A stretch of 64,000 nucleotides of DNA from Porphyrobacter sp. LM 6 (GCF_001720465.1 NZ_CP017113.1:1054001-1118000); one strand, 5' to 3'. Shown: positions 16,722-26,202, counted from the stretch's first letter. Numbers and translations: made by a program. Notes: generated by a model from the sequence alone, not told the origin.

Positions 16722-18431
16722 TCAAACCATATCCTTATCGATCATCGTGAAGGTTTGAACTGGTATAGGTTTGATGTCCTCAATCTCTGAGGGAAGTCGT
16801 AACTCATGAAGCTCTGTTATGTCCCGAGTGAGCCCATAGGCGAGTAACAGTCGCGACTGGTCCCCGGGTTCCTTCAGGATCTTGGGTGGTGGAGTTGGAC
16901 GTTTAAACGGGATCGCTCCCAGGACGTTTTCCCGAGGCAAAGTGTTTATAAAGCGGGTGTGAATATCGGTATCGCAGCCACCACCTGTTATGACCAATTG
17001 CACTGGCTTTTCACCGCGTCCTAAAGGTCCACGAGGCCCCGGCTTGAACAAACTCGGTGCGCGATTATCGGCTTTCGCTCTTCCATAGACTTCATCGAAA
17101 AGATGATCGCATGCACGCGTGAAATCGTCGTCATCGACGCCTCCAGCGCGGGCAATCTGCAGCGCGCCAGCACCGAAAAGGTCAACTCCAGCTGTAAAAA
17201 CAGCAGCTCTTAGCTGCGCTTGGAGGTTGAAGGCCACGATATCAAGGGTGGATGCTCCTACGTCTACCAAGATATGGGCGCCAAGCTGCACCATAGGGTC
17301 TGCCGCATAACCAGCAATCGCAGCAGTAAGCTCAGGTACTAACTGCAAAAACTCTGGCAATTTTGTGGGCGCGCTAGCCAATTCTTGCTTAAGTCTGTCG
17401 AGGCGCAGAGAGCATGCGTCCGGTGCCAACGCGTATGCTGCCGCGACTAAGCGAGAAAATTCGGCAAAAGCCCTCTTGTCGTCACGAACCGCAACCGGAA
17501 TGCCAATATTTATTAGAGCAAAATGCTCACCTCCTACGGGATGCAGAGGCTGCTCAATCGAGTAAGCACCCACAATGTAGGCGAAGTGCAATGTCAAAAA
17601 TGCCGTTGCCGCTTCACCCCGAGTTACATTGGCTGATTGAGGCATCGCCTTCCAACCATTCCCTGCAATGAGCCCTGTCTTGAAGCCATCAAGAGCAATC
17701 GCTCCATCTTCCGGATAAAGCGAGAATGTTTCCTTCTGTGGGTGAAACCATACAACGCTCTGCCAAAGGCCAGGGTGATTGGCAGAGCGCAGCTCTTTTG
17801 GAACGGGCAGCACTGCGACGGGATCGTCCGCAACGTAAGGCTGACGGTAAGCCACCTTAAGGGAACTCGTACCAAAGTCGAACCCGATGATGTAGCCGTC
17901 CTCGTCCGGCCCTGGATTTTCCCGAAGTAGATCCGCGCCCGCCGAAACAGCTTGGTCAATTTTGTTTCTGCTTGAGTTAGAGATCGCGGTTGGCCGCTCC
18001 TCGATCGAAGGCGTCGAAGCGGCGACCAGTGCCCGCACCTTATCGGCGGCAAGCTCGCGCATTTTTGCAGGACTAATTTGTGCAGGCTTTGGCTGTGCAG
18101 GAGGTTCGGGCCTTACGATTGGTTTGCGAATGACTGTTGGCTTGGGCGCCGGAGGTGGCGACGTCGTAGTCTTCGGATTGGCTTTGACCTCCCCCGGTAG
18201 TGGGGTGTTCAGTCGGTCAAGATAGGCTTTTTTCAGTTGCGGCCTTGGCCCAGTCGGTTTTGGAGCAGGCTTTGGAAGCTCGGATGCCGCACGTTTTTTC
18301 TCCGCTTCCTCTTCCTGGCGTTTTACTTCTGCAGCAGCAGCCTCAGCTTTGATCAGAGTACGCTTCAGATCACCTAATTGAGTGCCAAGATCTCCAAGCT
18401 TAACCGGCGGAAAGCGGCGATTCCGGCTCAT
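16722..18431 (-). CDS. Hsp70/actin-fold ATPase with Pro-rich N-terminus
   Basis: A 569-aa protein. Residues 1-165 are a charged helix (KAEAAAAEVKRQEEEAEKKR) followed by a Pro/Lys-rich linker. From about residue 180 the Hsp70/actin ATPase signatures appear: phosphate 1 'IIGFDFGTSSLKVAY', phosphate 2 'HILVDVGASTLDIVAFN' and adenosine motif 'LVITGGGCDT'. There is no substrate-binding domain like that of DnaK. It is the last gene of a tight operon (5 bases after the SNF2 gene), so it probably works with the SNF2 ATPase and HNH nuclease. It could be a switch or scaffold rather than a chaperone. I know no named defence system with this exact combination. Confidence 0.8.
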   Translation of the reverse strand: MSRNRRFPPVKLGDLGTQLGDLKRTLIKAEAAAAEVKRQEEEAEKKRAASELPKPAPKPTGPRPQLKKAYLDRLNTPLPGEVKANPKTTTSPPPAPKPTVIRKPIVRPEPPAQPKPAQISPAKMRELAADKVRALVAASTPSIEERPTAISNSSRNKIDQAVSAGADLLRENPGPDEDGYIIGFDFGTSSLKVAYRQPYVADDPVAVLPVPKELRSANHPGLWQSVVWFHPQKETFSLYPEDGAIALDGFKTGLIAGNGWKAMPQSANVTRGEAATAFLTLHFAYIVGAYSIEQPLHPVGGEHFALINIGIPVAVRDDKRAFAEFSRLVAAAYALAPDACSLRLDRLKQELASAPTKLPEFLQLVPELTAAIAGYAADPMVQLGAHILVDVGASTLDIVAFNLQAQLRAAVFTAGVDLFGAGALQIARAGGVDDDDFTRACDHLFDEVYGRAKADNRAPSLFKPGPRGPLGRGEKPVQLVITGGGCDTDIHTRFINTLPRENVLGAIPFKRPTPPPKILKEPGDQSRLLLAYGLTRDITELHELRLPSEIEDIKPIPVQTFTMIDKDMV

Positions 18432-18435
18432 TCGA

Positions 18436-21400
18436 TCAACCCCTCACTTCGATGATGGCAACCCCCACCAACTGTGGCTGGGCAATTTCGAAGGCATCTT
18501 CCTTGACCTTTAGATCGTCGAGTTTGACATCCATTCGGGCCAGGAACTTGTCGAGCTTTCCGCGATGCATCTTAGCCGAACGCAGCTTTTTGTCTTTCTG
18601 CTGCACGTCACCGCCGGATAGTTCCAGATCACGAATACGCGTCTCCATTTCGATGCGTTTTCGATCCCTATGCTCCTGTACCAGTGCGATCTGGGTCTCA
18701 ATCTGGTCATAGTGTCGAGCAGCTTCGGCGTTTTCGAAGTCGTCTCTAGCTGCGGCAATATGCTCGAGGATCGCATTCTCGACCGTGTCGATAGCGCTAT
18801 TAAGCTCCTCAGGCGCCAAGGCCGATAGGCTGGGGTTAGACGCCAAGCTTTGAATGAGGAGCTTTTCTGCGTCGTCCGAGCTCACTATCCTCCCCGTTTG
18901 AATTTCTGACGCAAGGTAGAACAGCTTATCGACCGGTACTAGACCGTCGATCGACCAGCGCTCAACAGCTACAGCGTAGCGCCCCGCCTTTATTCCTGCG
19001 GCTTGATCTCGAGAAATTTGCAGCGACGTGACAGGTTTAACCGCAAGGCCGGCTAGTCGCCGCTGACGGATCTCAGAAGCGAACCTTGCTAGCGGGTGCG
19101 TCATAGTTATCGTGTCAATTGCTCTGTAGCGACCAGGATCGGGATTGCTTCCGAATATGACGCGGACTCCAGACCCGCCATCGCGCCGAAACCGTGTTGG
19201 ATAGCGCTTGGCTGAGGTATCCAAAAATCTAGAAAACTCGGCCATCGCGCGTGAGGACAATCTAGCCTCGTATATTTCGGCTGGCGAGTTTGGCACCCGA
19301 TCAAAGCGGGTGTCTGGAAAACTCTCGACCAAGGTGCTGACGATATAGTCCCTTAGGTCGCTGCTGGTGAGCATCTTGTGTGGGGCGTTTGCCTCCTTGA
19401 TCCGGTTTAGGATGTTCTCACCGTGCGCAATTAGCCCTGGAGCCTCGCGTTCCAGTTGATCCGCTTGCTGCTTACGAGTTTCCGCTGCCATCGTGGCGAG
19501 TTCGATTTGCTTCGCTTTCTCCTTCAGGCTCAGCTTGGGATCGGAGAGGATGATATCGAGATCTTTTACGATATCTCCGAGAATCGGCTCAAAATCGCCG
19601 AGCGCATAGCGAATGATGTCGAGGCGCTTGTAGAGGCGGTCATAAACGATCTCTTCAATCGTGTTGCTTGCAATCAGATTGATAATGTCGACGGTCTCAG
19701 CCTGCTGACCAATACGGTCTACGCGGCCGATCCGCTGCTCGACCTTCATTGGGTTCCAAGGCAGATCCCAATTGAGTACGATGCGACAGAATTGAAGGTC
19801 GAGACCTTCGCCACCCACCTCTGAGGTAAGGAGCACGGTCCCACCCGGCGCATCTGCGAACCGCTCTACAGTCTGCTGGCGATCTTCCTTGATACCGCCA
19901 TGCAGTTCTAGAACATTGATACCTTGTGCTTCGAGGCGCCCCTTGAGGTAACCAATGACCCGCCTGAAGCTTGAGAAGACGATTAGCTTTTGATCCCCTT
20001 CCGCTACCTGAAGGCCTTTGATCGCTGCACTCAGCTTGTTGAATTTGGTATCGTTATGCTCCAACTCAGCCAGGTCAGCATGGTTGTTGCAGATATCACC
20101 AAGGACGCTGATCAATGGCCCGGGCACCGATTTCGGTGCATCATCGTCCTCTTCGTCAAGCGAGAGATTTCCAGTTTTTTCCCCCCAATGACGATAGGCT
20201 GACGCTAGGCTTGACGCGAGCAACCGTTGTGTCTGAGCTAACAAAAAACGCTCATTAAGATCCCTGTCGAATGCGTAGCGCTCGATCGCGTGGGTAATCC
20301 GGTCGTAAAAGTTCCGTTCTTCCGCAGACATGTCCCAAGTTATGGTTTGGGGGCGGCGTTCGACCTTGAATTCGGTTACGTCACGGCGACGTGTCCGGTT
20401 CACAATTGATCCGAGGAGCGACATTTCCTCAAGGCGTGCAGCCAATCGAACGCGTGTTTCCGGAGTGTCTTCCATGCCCCCTGCAAGTTCAGCGCGAAGT
20501 CGCTTAAGGCGTCCCCCTGTTTTTAACACGCGCCCTGGCGGTAACTCCTCGATCAACTTAGCGACATTGGCGAGAGGTACACTCGGATTTCTGGCAGCCT
20601 CGCAGGCTGCTACCAATGGTGCGTTTTCATCCTGCAACATTGAGAACTGCCATTCGTTCTCGAAGGTGTCGGGGTCTAGCAGCTTCAGCAAAACGCGCAG
20701 GTCATTCGACCTAAGGTTGATGGGGGTAGCTGAGAGCAGAAGGCTGTAATCGGAGGCTTCAGTAACCAACTGACCGAGCTTGTGATTGGCTGTATCGGCA
20801 TTTCGCATGTGGTGAGCTTCATCAAAAATCACCAGGTCAAACAGCTCATCCTCCCTCTCATCTGCGAGTAGGCGCGCAAGTTCACCTCTAGCAGTCTGGT
20901 TGGGTTCCAGATCATCATTCCACTTGGCAGGCGGCCTGATTGAAGACAGCGACACGACGGCGGCGAAACCCTGTCTGCGCTCTGCGTCGTCCCGGAGCAA
21001 ATCCAAAAGATCGGCTGCATTGCAGGCCTTCGCTTCTACGTTGAATTTAGATCTTAACTCAGCCCGCCACTTCTCCACCAACGGCTTGGGGCAAACAACC
21101 AACAGCCGCCGAGCATCAAAGCGGGCAACAAGTTCGGTCCAAATAAGGCCAGCTTCGATAGTCTTACCAAGGCCGACTTCATCAGCAATGAGCAGGCCTC
21201 TAGCGGGGGCGTTAAGAAGCTTGAGTAATGGCTTGAACTGGTATGCGTGAAACTGGGTGTTTGTCGCACCCATGGCATAGATCATGTCGGCCAGTTTGCC
21301 GGTCATTCTAAGATGATTGATGGTCCGCCTGAGATCGATTGGCGATGAGAGCTTGCCGTTCCTTAGATCTTCAATAGCGCTAGTTTCGGCTTCTACGCGC

Positions 21401-21555
21401 TCAAGCTGGCTTGCGGGACGCCGAGCCCGTCCCGAAGGAAACTCCACCTCAATCATGAGGCGACCTGTCATCTCTTGGGGAGGTGCATCCGTCACGATCC
21501 CCATTGAAGATGGGTCGCGCTTAAGGCGCACTCGCTCACCAGGCTTGAATGGCAT
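18436..21555 (-). CDS. RapA/SNF2-family helicase-like ATPase
   Basis: A 1039-aa protein. The N-terminus (MPFKPGERVRLKRDPSSMG) looks like a small SH3-like tudor fold. Motif I is 'LLIADEVGLGKTIEAGLIW', motif II 'LVIFDEAHHMRN' and motif III 'LLLSATPINL'. The C-terminal lobe has 'VLLTSEVGGEGLDLQFC' and 'EQRIGRVDRIGQ'. This is the RapA/SNF2 dsDNA translocase type, close in style to the DrmD helicases of DISARM, but no other DISARM genes are nearby. A long coiled-coil C-terminus follows. It starts 7 bases after the HNH gene and is followed at 5 bases by the Hsp70-like gene. It is a likely motor of an anti-DNA system. Confidence 0.9.
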   Translation of the reverse strand: MPFKPGERVRLKRDPSSMGIVTDAPPQEMTGRLMIEVEFPSGRARRPASQLERVEAETSAIEDLRNGKLSSPIDLRRTINHLRMTGKLADMIYAMGATNTQFHAYQFKPLLKLLNAPARGLLIADEVGLGKTIEAGLIWTELVARFDARRLLVVCPKPLVEKWRAELRSKFNVEAKACNAADLLDLLRDDAERRQGFAAVVSLSSIRPPAKWNDDLEPNQTARGELARLLADEREDELFDLVIFDEAHHMRNADTANHKLGQLVTEASDYSLLLSATPINLRSNDLRVLLKLLDPDTFENEWQFSMLQDENAPLVAACEAARNPSVPLANVAKLIEELPPGRVLKTGGRLKRLRAELAGGMEDTPETRVRLAARLEEMSLLGSIVNRTRRRDVTEFKVERRPQTITWDMSAEERNFYDRITHAIERYAFDRDLNERFLLAQTQRLLASSLASAYRHWGEKTGNLSLDEEDDDAPKSVPGPLISVLGDICNNHADLAELEHNDTKFNKLSAAIKGLQVAEGDQKLIVFSSFRRVIGYLKGRLEAQGINVLELHGGIKEDRQQTVERFADAPGGTVLLTSEVGGEGLDLQFCRIVLNWDLPWNPMKVEQRIGRVDRIGQQAETVDIINLIASNTIEEIVYDRLYKRLDIIRYALGDFEPILGDIVKDLDIILSDPKLSLKEKAKQIELATMAAETRKQQADQLEREAPGLIAHGENILNRIKEANAPHKMLTSSDLRDYIVSTLVESFPDTRFDRVPNSPAEIYEARLSSRAMAEFSRFLDTSAKRYPTRFRRDGGSGVRVIFGSNPDPGRYRAIDTITMTHPLARFASEIRQRRLAGLAVKPVTSLQISRDQAAGIKAGRYAVAVERWSIDGLVPVDKLFYLASEIQTGRIVSSDDAEKLLIQSLASNPSLSALAPEELNSAIDTVENAILEHIAAARDDFENAEAARHYDQIETQIALVQEHRDRKRIEMETRIRDLELSGGDVQQKDKKLRSAKMHRGKLDKFLARMDVKLDDLKVKEDAFEIAQPQLVGVAIIEVRG

Positions 21556-21561
21556 GATTAT

Positions 21562-22284
21562 TTATCCCCCCTGTTCCAATGATGCTGCTGACATCGGAGG
21601 AAAATCAAGAGCGCCGGCACGCAACAGATCGTCGAGTTCCGAAGGATATTGAACTCGAATATGGCCCCAAAGCTTGATTAACAACGGCTGCCCAAATCTA
21701 TTTTTTGACTTTCCAGCTGGCACAAGAATCCATTTTTCTGTTACCGAATATTCATGGACGTCAAACCGCTCGCGTTCGTTAAAAAAAACGCGCACCTCTC
21801 GGTCAAGAGCGGCTTTGGAGTAGTAAGGACTCTTTTCGTCTGCGCTTAACCGCTCAGGTGGAGTGTTTGCGGCGGTCAATCTCTGGAGCCGAATGGGATG
21901 AGTTGAAAACTCTCCTAAATCGAGCATTCCTTTGGCTTGATTGCATGCGTGGCAGGCAGCGACCGTGTTGTCGAAAGTGTCTGGTCCGCCTTTGGCTAAA
22001 GGAATTACATGGTCTAGTGTCAGTGAATTAGGGATTTTAGCGAGAGCCTCGCTGCGGATTAGATGCTGCCGGCAGTAGAGGCAGCGGCCGCCTTGCTGCT
22101 CGTATCGCTGCTGCCTCCATCCGTTCCGCATGGCGTATACGGTTGGCGAGGATTGTTCTAACAGGCTCCAGGCCTGTTCAATTTCCCAAGCCTTGCGATT
22201 TGCATCTGTCCAATCTTCTAGGACGTCGCCTTGCCCCTGGGCGCAGCCAGACTTGCTGGCCATTTTCACGGAAGAGCAGGCCAT
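21562..22284 (-). CDS. HNH endonuclease
   Basis: A 240-aa protein with a clear HNH/zinc-finger nuclease: 'GGRCLYCRQHL', then 'LTLDHVIPLAKGGPDTFDN' and 'ACHACNQAKG'. The two CxxC pairs bind structural zinc, and DHV plus the downstream Asn and His supply the active site. An N-terminal helical part (about residues 15-65) precedes it, and a roughly 100-residue tail of unknown fold follows. Its start overlaps the WYL gene by 19 bases; a later start at 22263 would remove the overlap. The tight fit with the SNF2 gene makes it the likely effector nuclease of the operon. Confidence 0.85.
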   Translation of the reverse strand: MACSSVKMASKSGCAQGQGDVLEDWTDANRKAWEIEQAWSLLEQSSPTVYAMRNGWRQQRYEQQGGRCLYCRQHLIRSEALAKIPNSLTLDHVIPLAKGGPDTFDNTVAACHACNQAKGMLDLGEFSTHPIRLQRLTAANTPPERLSADEKSPYYSKAALDREVRVFFNERERFDVHEYSVTEKWILVPAGKSKNRFGQPLLIKLWGHIRVQYPSELDDLLRAGALDFPPMSAASLEQGG

Positions 22285-23246
22285 GACTGAGCTTTTTCCG
22301 GCAGAAGATCTCTTAGAGCGGCTGGCTCTATGACCTCAACCTGATCGCCCCAGCTCAGGAGGTGCCAGGCCATTTCCAGCAGACCACCGGCTCGGAAACG
22401 AACAATCAGCTTTCCATCCGCTTCATCCTCAACGGATTGACTGTGATGAAAGACGAAAGTCCGCGCCAAAGGAGCTGCCTCAGCGGAAAACCGCCAAACG
22501 ACGTCCACGGGAGCCTCCTCGAAGACGCCAAAGCTGTGAGAAACAAACTCCTTCAGGCTAAAGCCAGGATCGCGCTCAAAGCCGTCCGTCTCGAGCTTCA
22601 GCTTGCTGATCGAAGGTAAGCTGAAAAATTTAGGCTTCGTTGCGCCCTCTTGAAGGGCGACCAGGTAGTGGCGATGGCCATACAGAAAGCCCAAAGGCGC
22701 AACAGTTCGACGGGTGGACGACTTTCCGCTGCGCGAAGCATAGTCGAAAGAAACCTTGCGGCACGACTTGATCGCAGTTCTCAGCCCATCGAAAATGCTC
22801 GGGGAGATGTGGGGGCGAGGTCCAGCTCGGTGCGCCAAACCCTCAGCCTCGGTGAGCGCCTCAAGGTCGGGTTCAATGTGATTGAGGGCTCCCCCTTCAA
22901 TTAGGTTTCGGATCTTCGCGGCTACACCTCGCAGGTCTTGAGAGTGAACAGGAAGATTCGCCCGTTCCATGGCAGCGGCGGCGATTTCGATGCTGGCGAG
23001 GTCGTCTGATGTTATCTCTGCAAAACTCTGTGCTACGCCAGGGCTAAGGCGCCAGCGCTTGGTCCGCTCCCCGGTAGGAACCTCGGTGGCATTGGGGAAA
23101 GCCCGCATCACTGCATCACGCATTCGGATTGCAGTTCGCCGGCTGACGTCAAATTTTTCCTCGATATCAGCGATGGTCAAACCACCACGCGCAGCCTGCA
23201 TTTCGAGTGCAAGTTGAATAAGCCGTTCAGCTCTGCTGTAGCGCAT
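22266..23246 (-). CDS. HTH-WYL domain transcription regulator (BrxR/CapW-like), copy 1
   Basis: A 326-aa protein. The N-terminal winged HTH (about residues 5-70) carries 'LTIADIEEKFDVSRRTAIRM' and 'GERTKRWRL'. The WYL core follows ('KVSFDYASRSGKSSTRRTVA', 'LGFLYGHRHYLVALQEG'), and the C-terminal extension holds 'LIVRFRAGGLLEMAWHLLSW'. WYL regulators of this length control BREX, CBASS and other defence genes and are thought to sense nucleic-acid ligands. It heads the HNH-SNF2-Hsp70 operon, and an 8-bp inverted repeat lies at its promoter. It is a clear paralogue of the regulator at 39.5 kb. Confidence 0.88.
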   Translation of the reverse strand: MRYSRAERLIQLALEMQAARGGLTIADIEEKFDVSRRTAIRMRDAVMRAFPNATEVPTGERTKRWRLSPGVAQSFAEITSDDLASIEIAAAAMERANLPVHSQDLRGVAAKIRNLIEGGALNHIEPDLEALTEAEGLAHRAGPRPHISPSIFDGLRTAIKSCRKVSFDYASRSGKSSTRRTVAPLGFLYGHRHYLVALQEGATKPKFFSLPSISKLKLETDGFERDPGFSLKEFVSHSFGVFEEAPVDVVWRFSAEAAPLARTFVFHHSQSVEDEADGKLIVRFRAGGLLEMAWHLLSWGDQVEVIEPAALRDLLPEKAQSWPALP

Positions 23247-23254
23247 GTGTCCCC

Positions 23255-23284
23255 CTTTGGCCTATAAGCTTAACAAGGCCAAAG
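23255..23284 (-). promoter_or_regulatory. Inverted-repeat operator before the WYL-HNH-SNF2 operon
   Basis: CTTTGGCC (23255-23262) and GGCCAAAG (23277-23284) form a perfect 8-bp inverted repeat with a 14-bp AT-rich spacer, ending 9 bases before the ATG of the WYL gene. The spacer reads TTGTTAAGCTTATA on the minus strand, which would suit a core promoter. Binding of the WYL protein here would give autoregulation. This is inference from position and symmetry. Confidence 0.55.
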
Positions 23285-23343
23285 CGTTAGAGCACGCGCA
23301 AACTGCTCATATATGTCCCTAAATGGCATGCTAATGCCCGGCG

Positions 23344-24642
23344 TCAATCGTCAGCAGGCCGAGCAGCCTCAAGCCAACGTGGTTCGCCACGAGGCAGTGT
23401 GACCAAATGATACTGACGATAGAAGGGTTGCTCGCTAGCTGCCGCTTTGAGGATCAAATCAATGTCGCTCTCTGCTGGAAGGTTTTGGAGGTAGTTAAAA
23501 AGCTGGTCCAAGTCAGTGAATGTTCGATTGTTCACGGCAACAAGGTGCTGCCCGGGGTATGCCTCGGTCATCTCGGCTTCGGAGCCTGGCCTCGTAAAAT
23601 CGATGAAAAGATAGCCTTCGTGCTGGAATTCCGCGCTATCCAGTTTCCATTGGTTGGAAATCACCAGTCCTGAAAGCTCGATCGATTTGGTTTGGGTGAT
23701 TTCGGGCATCACACGGGTCGCCAAGCTCAAAGCAACCTCTCGTCCATCCCGCTGAACGGTCACATTGACCATTCCTTCATTGCCACGGAGCCTGCTGGCA
23801 AGGTCTGACGTGTTGCGGACATCGCCGCGCCCATTGACCGCAACTATGCGGTCGCCAATTTCAAGACCCGAAGTAGGGTCAAACACTGTTGCGACAATGG
23901 GGCGATCATCGTCCTCGGCTGTAGCGTAGGCCGCAGGTAATTGCCGGTAGCGCGCATCGCGTCCAGATTTCAGCAGATCGAGGATCTGGCAGACCGGCGG
24001 TATGGGCTCGGAAAACGAGACTGCTGTTGAATGATCGTCGTTTGTGTCGCGAAAGCTTGCCGCCGCAATGCCGACAATCTTGCCTGTCGACAGATCAATT
24101 AGCGGCCCGCCTGAATTGCCGCCATTCACCGTCGCATCGCTCTGAATGATCTCGGTCGGGAACACCCAGGAGATACTGGAAATTATGCCGCGCGTTGCAG
24201 TGTAGGACAGGCTTCCGGGATGGCCAAAAATCGCTACCGGAGTTCCCACGCGCGGCATTGCGTTGCATTGAAGTTCAGCCGTGGCGGCGTCTGATGGAAT
24301 ATCTTTGGGGTCAATTTCCAGAACGGCCACATCAGTCAGCCGATCGACGAAAACCCGCCGTGCAGTGATATATTTTTGCGCTTTGAAAGATACCGTAAGG
24401 GTGACTGGCGAACGACTAGCCACGTGCGCATTAGTCAGTATCCACCCTCGGGCACGATCAACTAAGAATCCAGTCGCATGGGCGGATGTACCCTCATCTT
24501 CATTGAAGCCAATCGAGCCGACACGTCGCACCTTGACGGTGTAATGATTCGCCTGATCCAGGATTTCGTCTGCTGAGGGCGTACGAGCCTGAGCCTGCAA
24601 AGGGCACAATATAAGTGCTACGGCTAAGCCCAGTCTCTTCAC
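23344..24642 (-). CDS. Secreted trypsin-like serine protease with PDZ-like domain
   Basis: A 432-aa protein with a signal peptide (MKRLGLAVALILCPLQAQA). The protease domain shows the HtrA/trypsin triad: His in 'ILTNAHVASRSP', Asp in 'RLTDVAVLEID' and Ser in 'ATVNGGNSGGPLIDLSTGK'. Two PDZ-like regions follow ('VFDPTSGLEIGDRIVAVNGR' and 'AYPGQHLVAVNNRTF'). Export to the periplasm or membrane surface is expected. It lies 97 bases from the WYL gene on the same strand, with a signal for export unlike its cytoplasmic neighbours. It may be an unrelated stress protease or a periplasmic part of a defence set. Confidence 0.82.
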   Translation of the reverse strand: MKRLGLAVALILCPLQAQARTPSADEILDQANHYTVKVRRVGSIGFNEDEGTSAHATGFLVDRARGWILTNAHVASRSPVTLTVSFKAQKYITARRVFVDRLTDVAVLEIDPKDIPSDAATAELQCNAMPRVGTPVAIFGHPGSLSYTATRGIISSISWVFPTEIIQSDATVNGGNSGGPLIDLSTGKIVGIAAASFRDTNDDHSTAVSFSEPIPPVCQILDLLKSGRDARYRQLPAAYATAEDDDRPIVATVFDPTSGLEIGDRIVAVNGRGDVRNTSDLASRLRGNEGMVNVTVQRDGREVALSLATRVMPEITQTKSIELSGLVISNQWKLDSAEFQHEGYLFIDFTRPGSEAEMTEAYPGQHLVAVNNRTFTDLDQLFNYLQNLPAESDIDLILKAAASEQPFYRQYHLVTLPRGEPRWLEAARPADD

Positions 24643-24931
24643 ATCTACCCCCTACAATCTGCCCCAAACGGATGCCGTGCCTCTAGCAGAACAATCAGGG
24701 CGGTATAGCTGGGGTATGCCAAAAGAGGACACTTATATGGCAGACCATATGATCCGATGCGGAAATCTGCCGAAGCTGAGCTACTTTCGACATCCTACCC
24801 TGAGGGACGCTCTCAGGCCCCACGAAGTTGATAAAGCAATCGCATCGAGCTGATACGACCGCGCCGCTTGCTTAAATTGCTGGACTGATGGAGATGAGAG
24901 GATCGATGGCGCAGGAGGGTTGAGGGTAAGA

Positions 24932-25615
24932 ATGGCAAAAACTCATCAACCAGAAATCCCTCCGATCGGTAATTTTGCGGCTCTAAAAGAGAAGCAAAGG
25001 GCCAATCGCGGCAGTTTTCCTGAGGGCTTGGGTTTGCGCGTGCATAGAGCGCTGAGCTGGCTAGGTCGCGCGGAAGCTGAAACTAACGATCCCGACATTC
25101 GATTCATTCTGCTTTGGATCGGTTTCAACGCCGCCTACGCTGCGGACATTGAGCGTGACACCGAGAGCGAGCGAGGCGTCTTTCAGACCTTTTTCGAGGC
25201 AGTTGTTCGGCTTGATTCTGACGACAGGGTCTACCAAGCAGTCTGGCAGAGATTTCCTCAAGAAATCAGGATTCTAATCGCAAACCGTCACATCTTCTTG
25301 GCTTTTTGGAAGCACCAGAACGGTGTGCCAGGATATGAAGATTGGGCTGATCGCATGTCCACAAGTCAGCGTGCGATTAACGGTGCGATCGCCCGCAAAG
25401 ACACGGCTAAGATACTGTCGGTCCTTTTTGATCGGCTATATGTCTTACGTAACCAACTGATCCACGGTGGCGCGACGTGGAACAGTAGTGTCAACAGGTC
25501 ACAGGTTAAGGATGGGGCGGCGCTCTTAGGGGTTTTGCTACCTGTTTTTATCAACATTATGATGGACAACCCGGACCATGATTGGGGCAAGCCGTATTAC
25601 CCTGTTGTTGAGTGA
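24932..25615 (+). CDS. HEPN-like protein (ApeA-type), Rx4H motif
   Basis: A 227-aa protein, started at ATG 24932 because TGAGGGTAAG lies just before it. It is helical: 'VHRALSWLGRAEAETNDPDI', 'FILLWIGFNAAYAADIE', then 'RLYVLRNQLIHGGATWNSSV'. The RNQLIH stretch is the Rx4H motif of HEPN nucleases, and the overall pattern is that of ApeA-like HEPN proteins found in defence islands. It could be an RNase effector. It stands alone on the plus strand, divergent from the protease, with a 6-bp inverted repeat (ATATGG-CAGA-CCATAT, 24735-24750) in the shared intergenic DNA. Confidence 0.7.
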   Translation: MAKTHQPEIPPIGNFAALKEKQRANRGSFPEGLGLRVHRALSWLGRAEAETNDPDIRFILLWIGFNAAYAADIERDTESERGVFQTFFEAVVRLDSDDRVYQAVWQRFPQEIRILIANRHIFLAFWKHQNGVPGYEDWADRMSTSQRAINGAIARKDTAKILSVLFDRLYVLRNQLIHGGATWNSSVNRSQVKDGAALLGVLLPVFINIMMDNPDHDWGKPYYPVVE

Positions 25616-25725
25616 CTGAGCCCTGCGGGACAGCACGGATCCCCGAGCTGTAGCGCCAGCAGCTGGCCTCTGAGGCAGCGCCCAATGGGCATGAGGCGAC
25701 ATTGGCACCTCAATTGCTATTGTCA

Positions 25726-26202
25726 TTAATGAACCGCGCCTCTCTCGGCTGCGTCGGGGATCGATGCGCACGCATCCAGACTCTCAACTCCCAGCAAGTC
25801 CTCTGTATCTTTATGTTCCACAGCCTGGTGAAAGAGTTCTGAAAAGAGCCGGGCCATCCGTAAAATATGCGATTTTATTAGACCTTCTCTATAGGGCATC
25901 ATGTAGTGACCGTAGAACCGCTGCCTATCCTCCGTCACACTAAATTGAACCAGGATCAGGCTGTCGTTGCAGTCATTGACGAACTGATAGATCCTGTCCT
26001 CGGGAGTATCGACTGCCACAGGCCAATATGAATAAAATCGCACAAACTTACGTTCTTCATCAATCGAAATCCAGAAATTGAACAGGAAGGTTGTGACGTA
26101 GATATCTCCCCCTTTCTCTACCGTACAATCGATGGCCGCAGCATTGAGTACATCGGCAAACGTCGCAATTGTGACGTCACATTCAGGAATTATTTCTGTC
26201 AT
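25726..26202 (-). CDS. YbjN-domain protein
   Basis: A 158-aa protein with the YbjN-like pattern: 'LNAAAIDCTVEKGGDIYV', 'FWISIDEERKFVRFYSYW' and 'IYQFVNDCNDSLILVQFSV'. YbjN proteins fold like type III secretion chaperones; their role in bacteria is unclear. GGAAGGTAACCCCTT precedes the ATG. Its promoter region is cut by the IS3-family element: the shared operator site lies just beyond the far end of the insertion, which would place it 62 bases upstream of the start codon if the element were removed. Confidence 0.7.
   Translation of the reverse strand: MTEIIPECDVTIATFADVLNAAAIDCTVEKGGDIYVTTFLFNFWISIDEERKFVRFYSYWPVAVDTPEDRIYQFVNDCNDSLILVQFSVTEDRQRFYGHYMMPYREGLIKSHILRMARLFSELFHQAVEHKDTEDLLGVESLDACASIPDAAERGAVH

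Noticed and set aside
16722..21555. DISARM system
   Set aside because: A DrmD-like SNF2 protein is present, but no DrmA, DrmB, DrmC or DISARM methyltransferase gene is seen.
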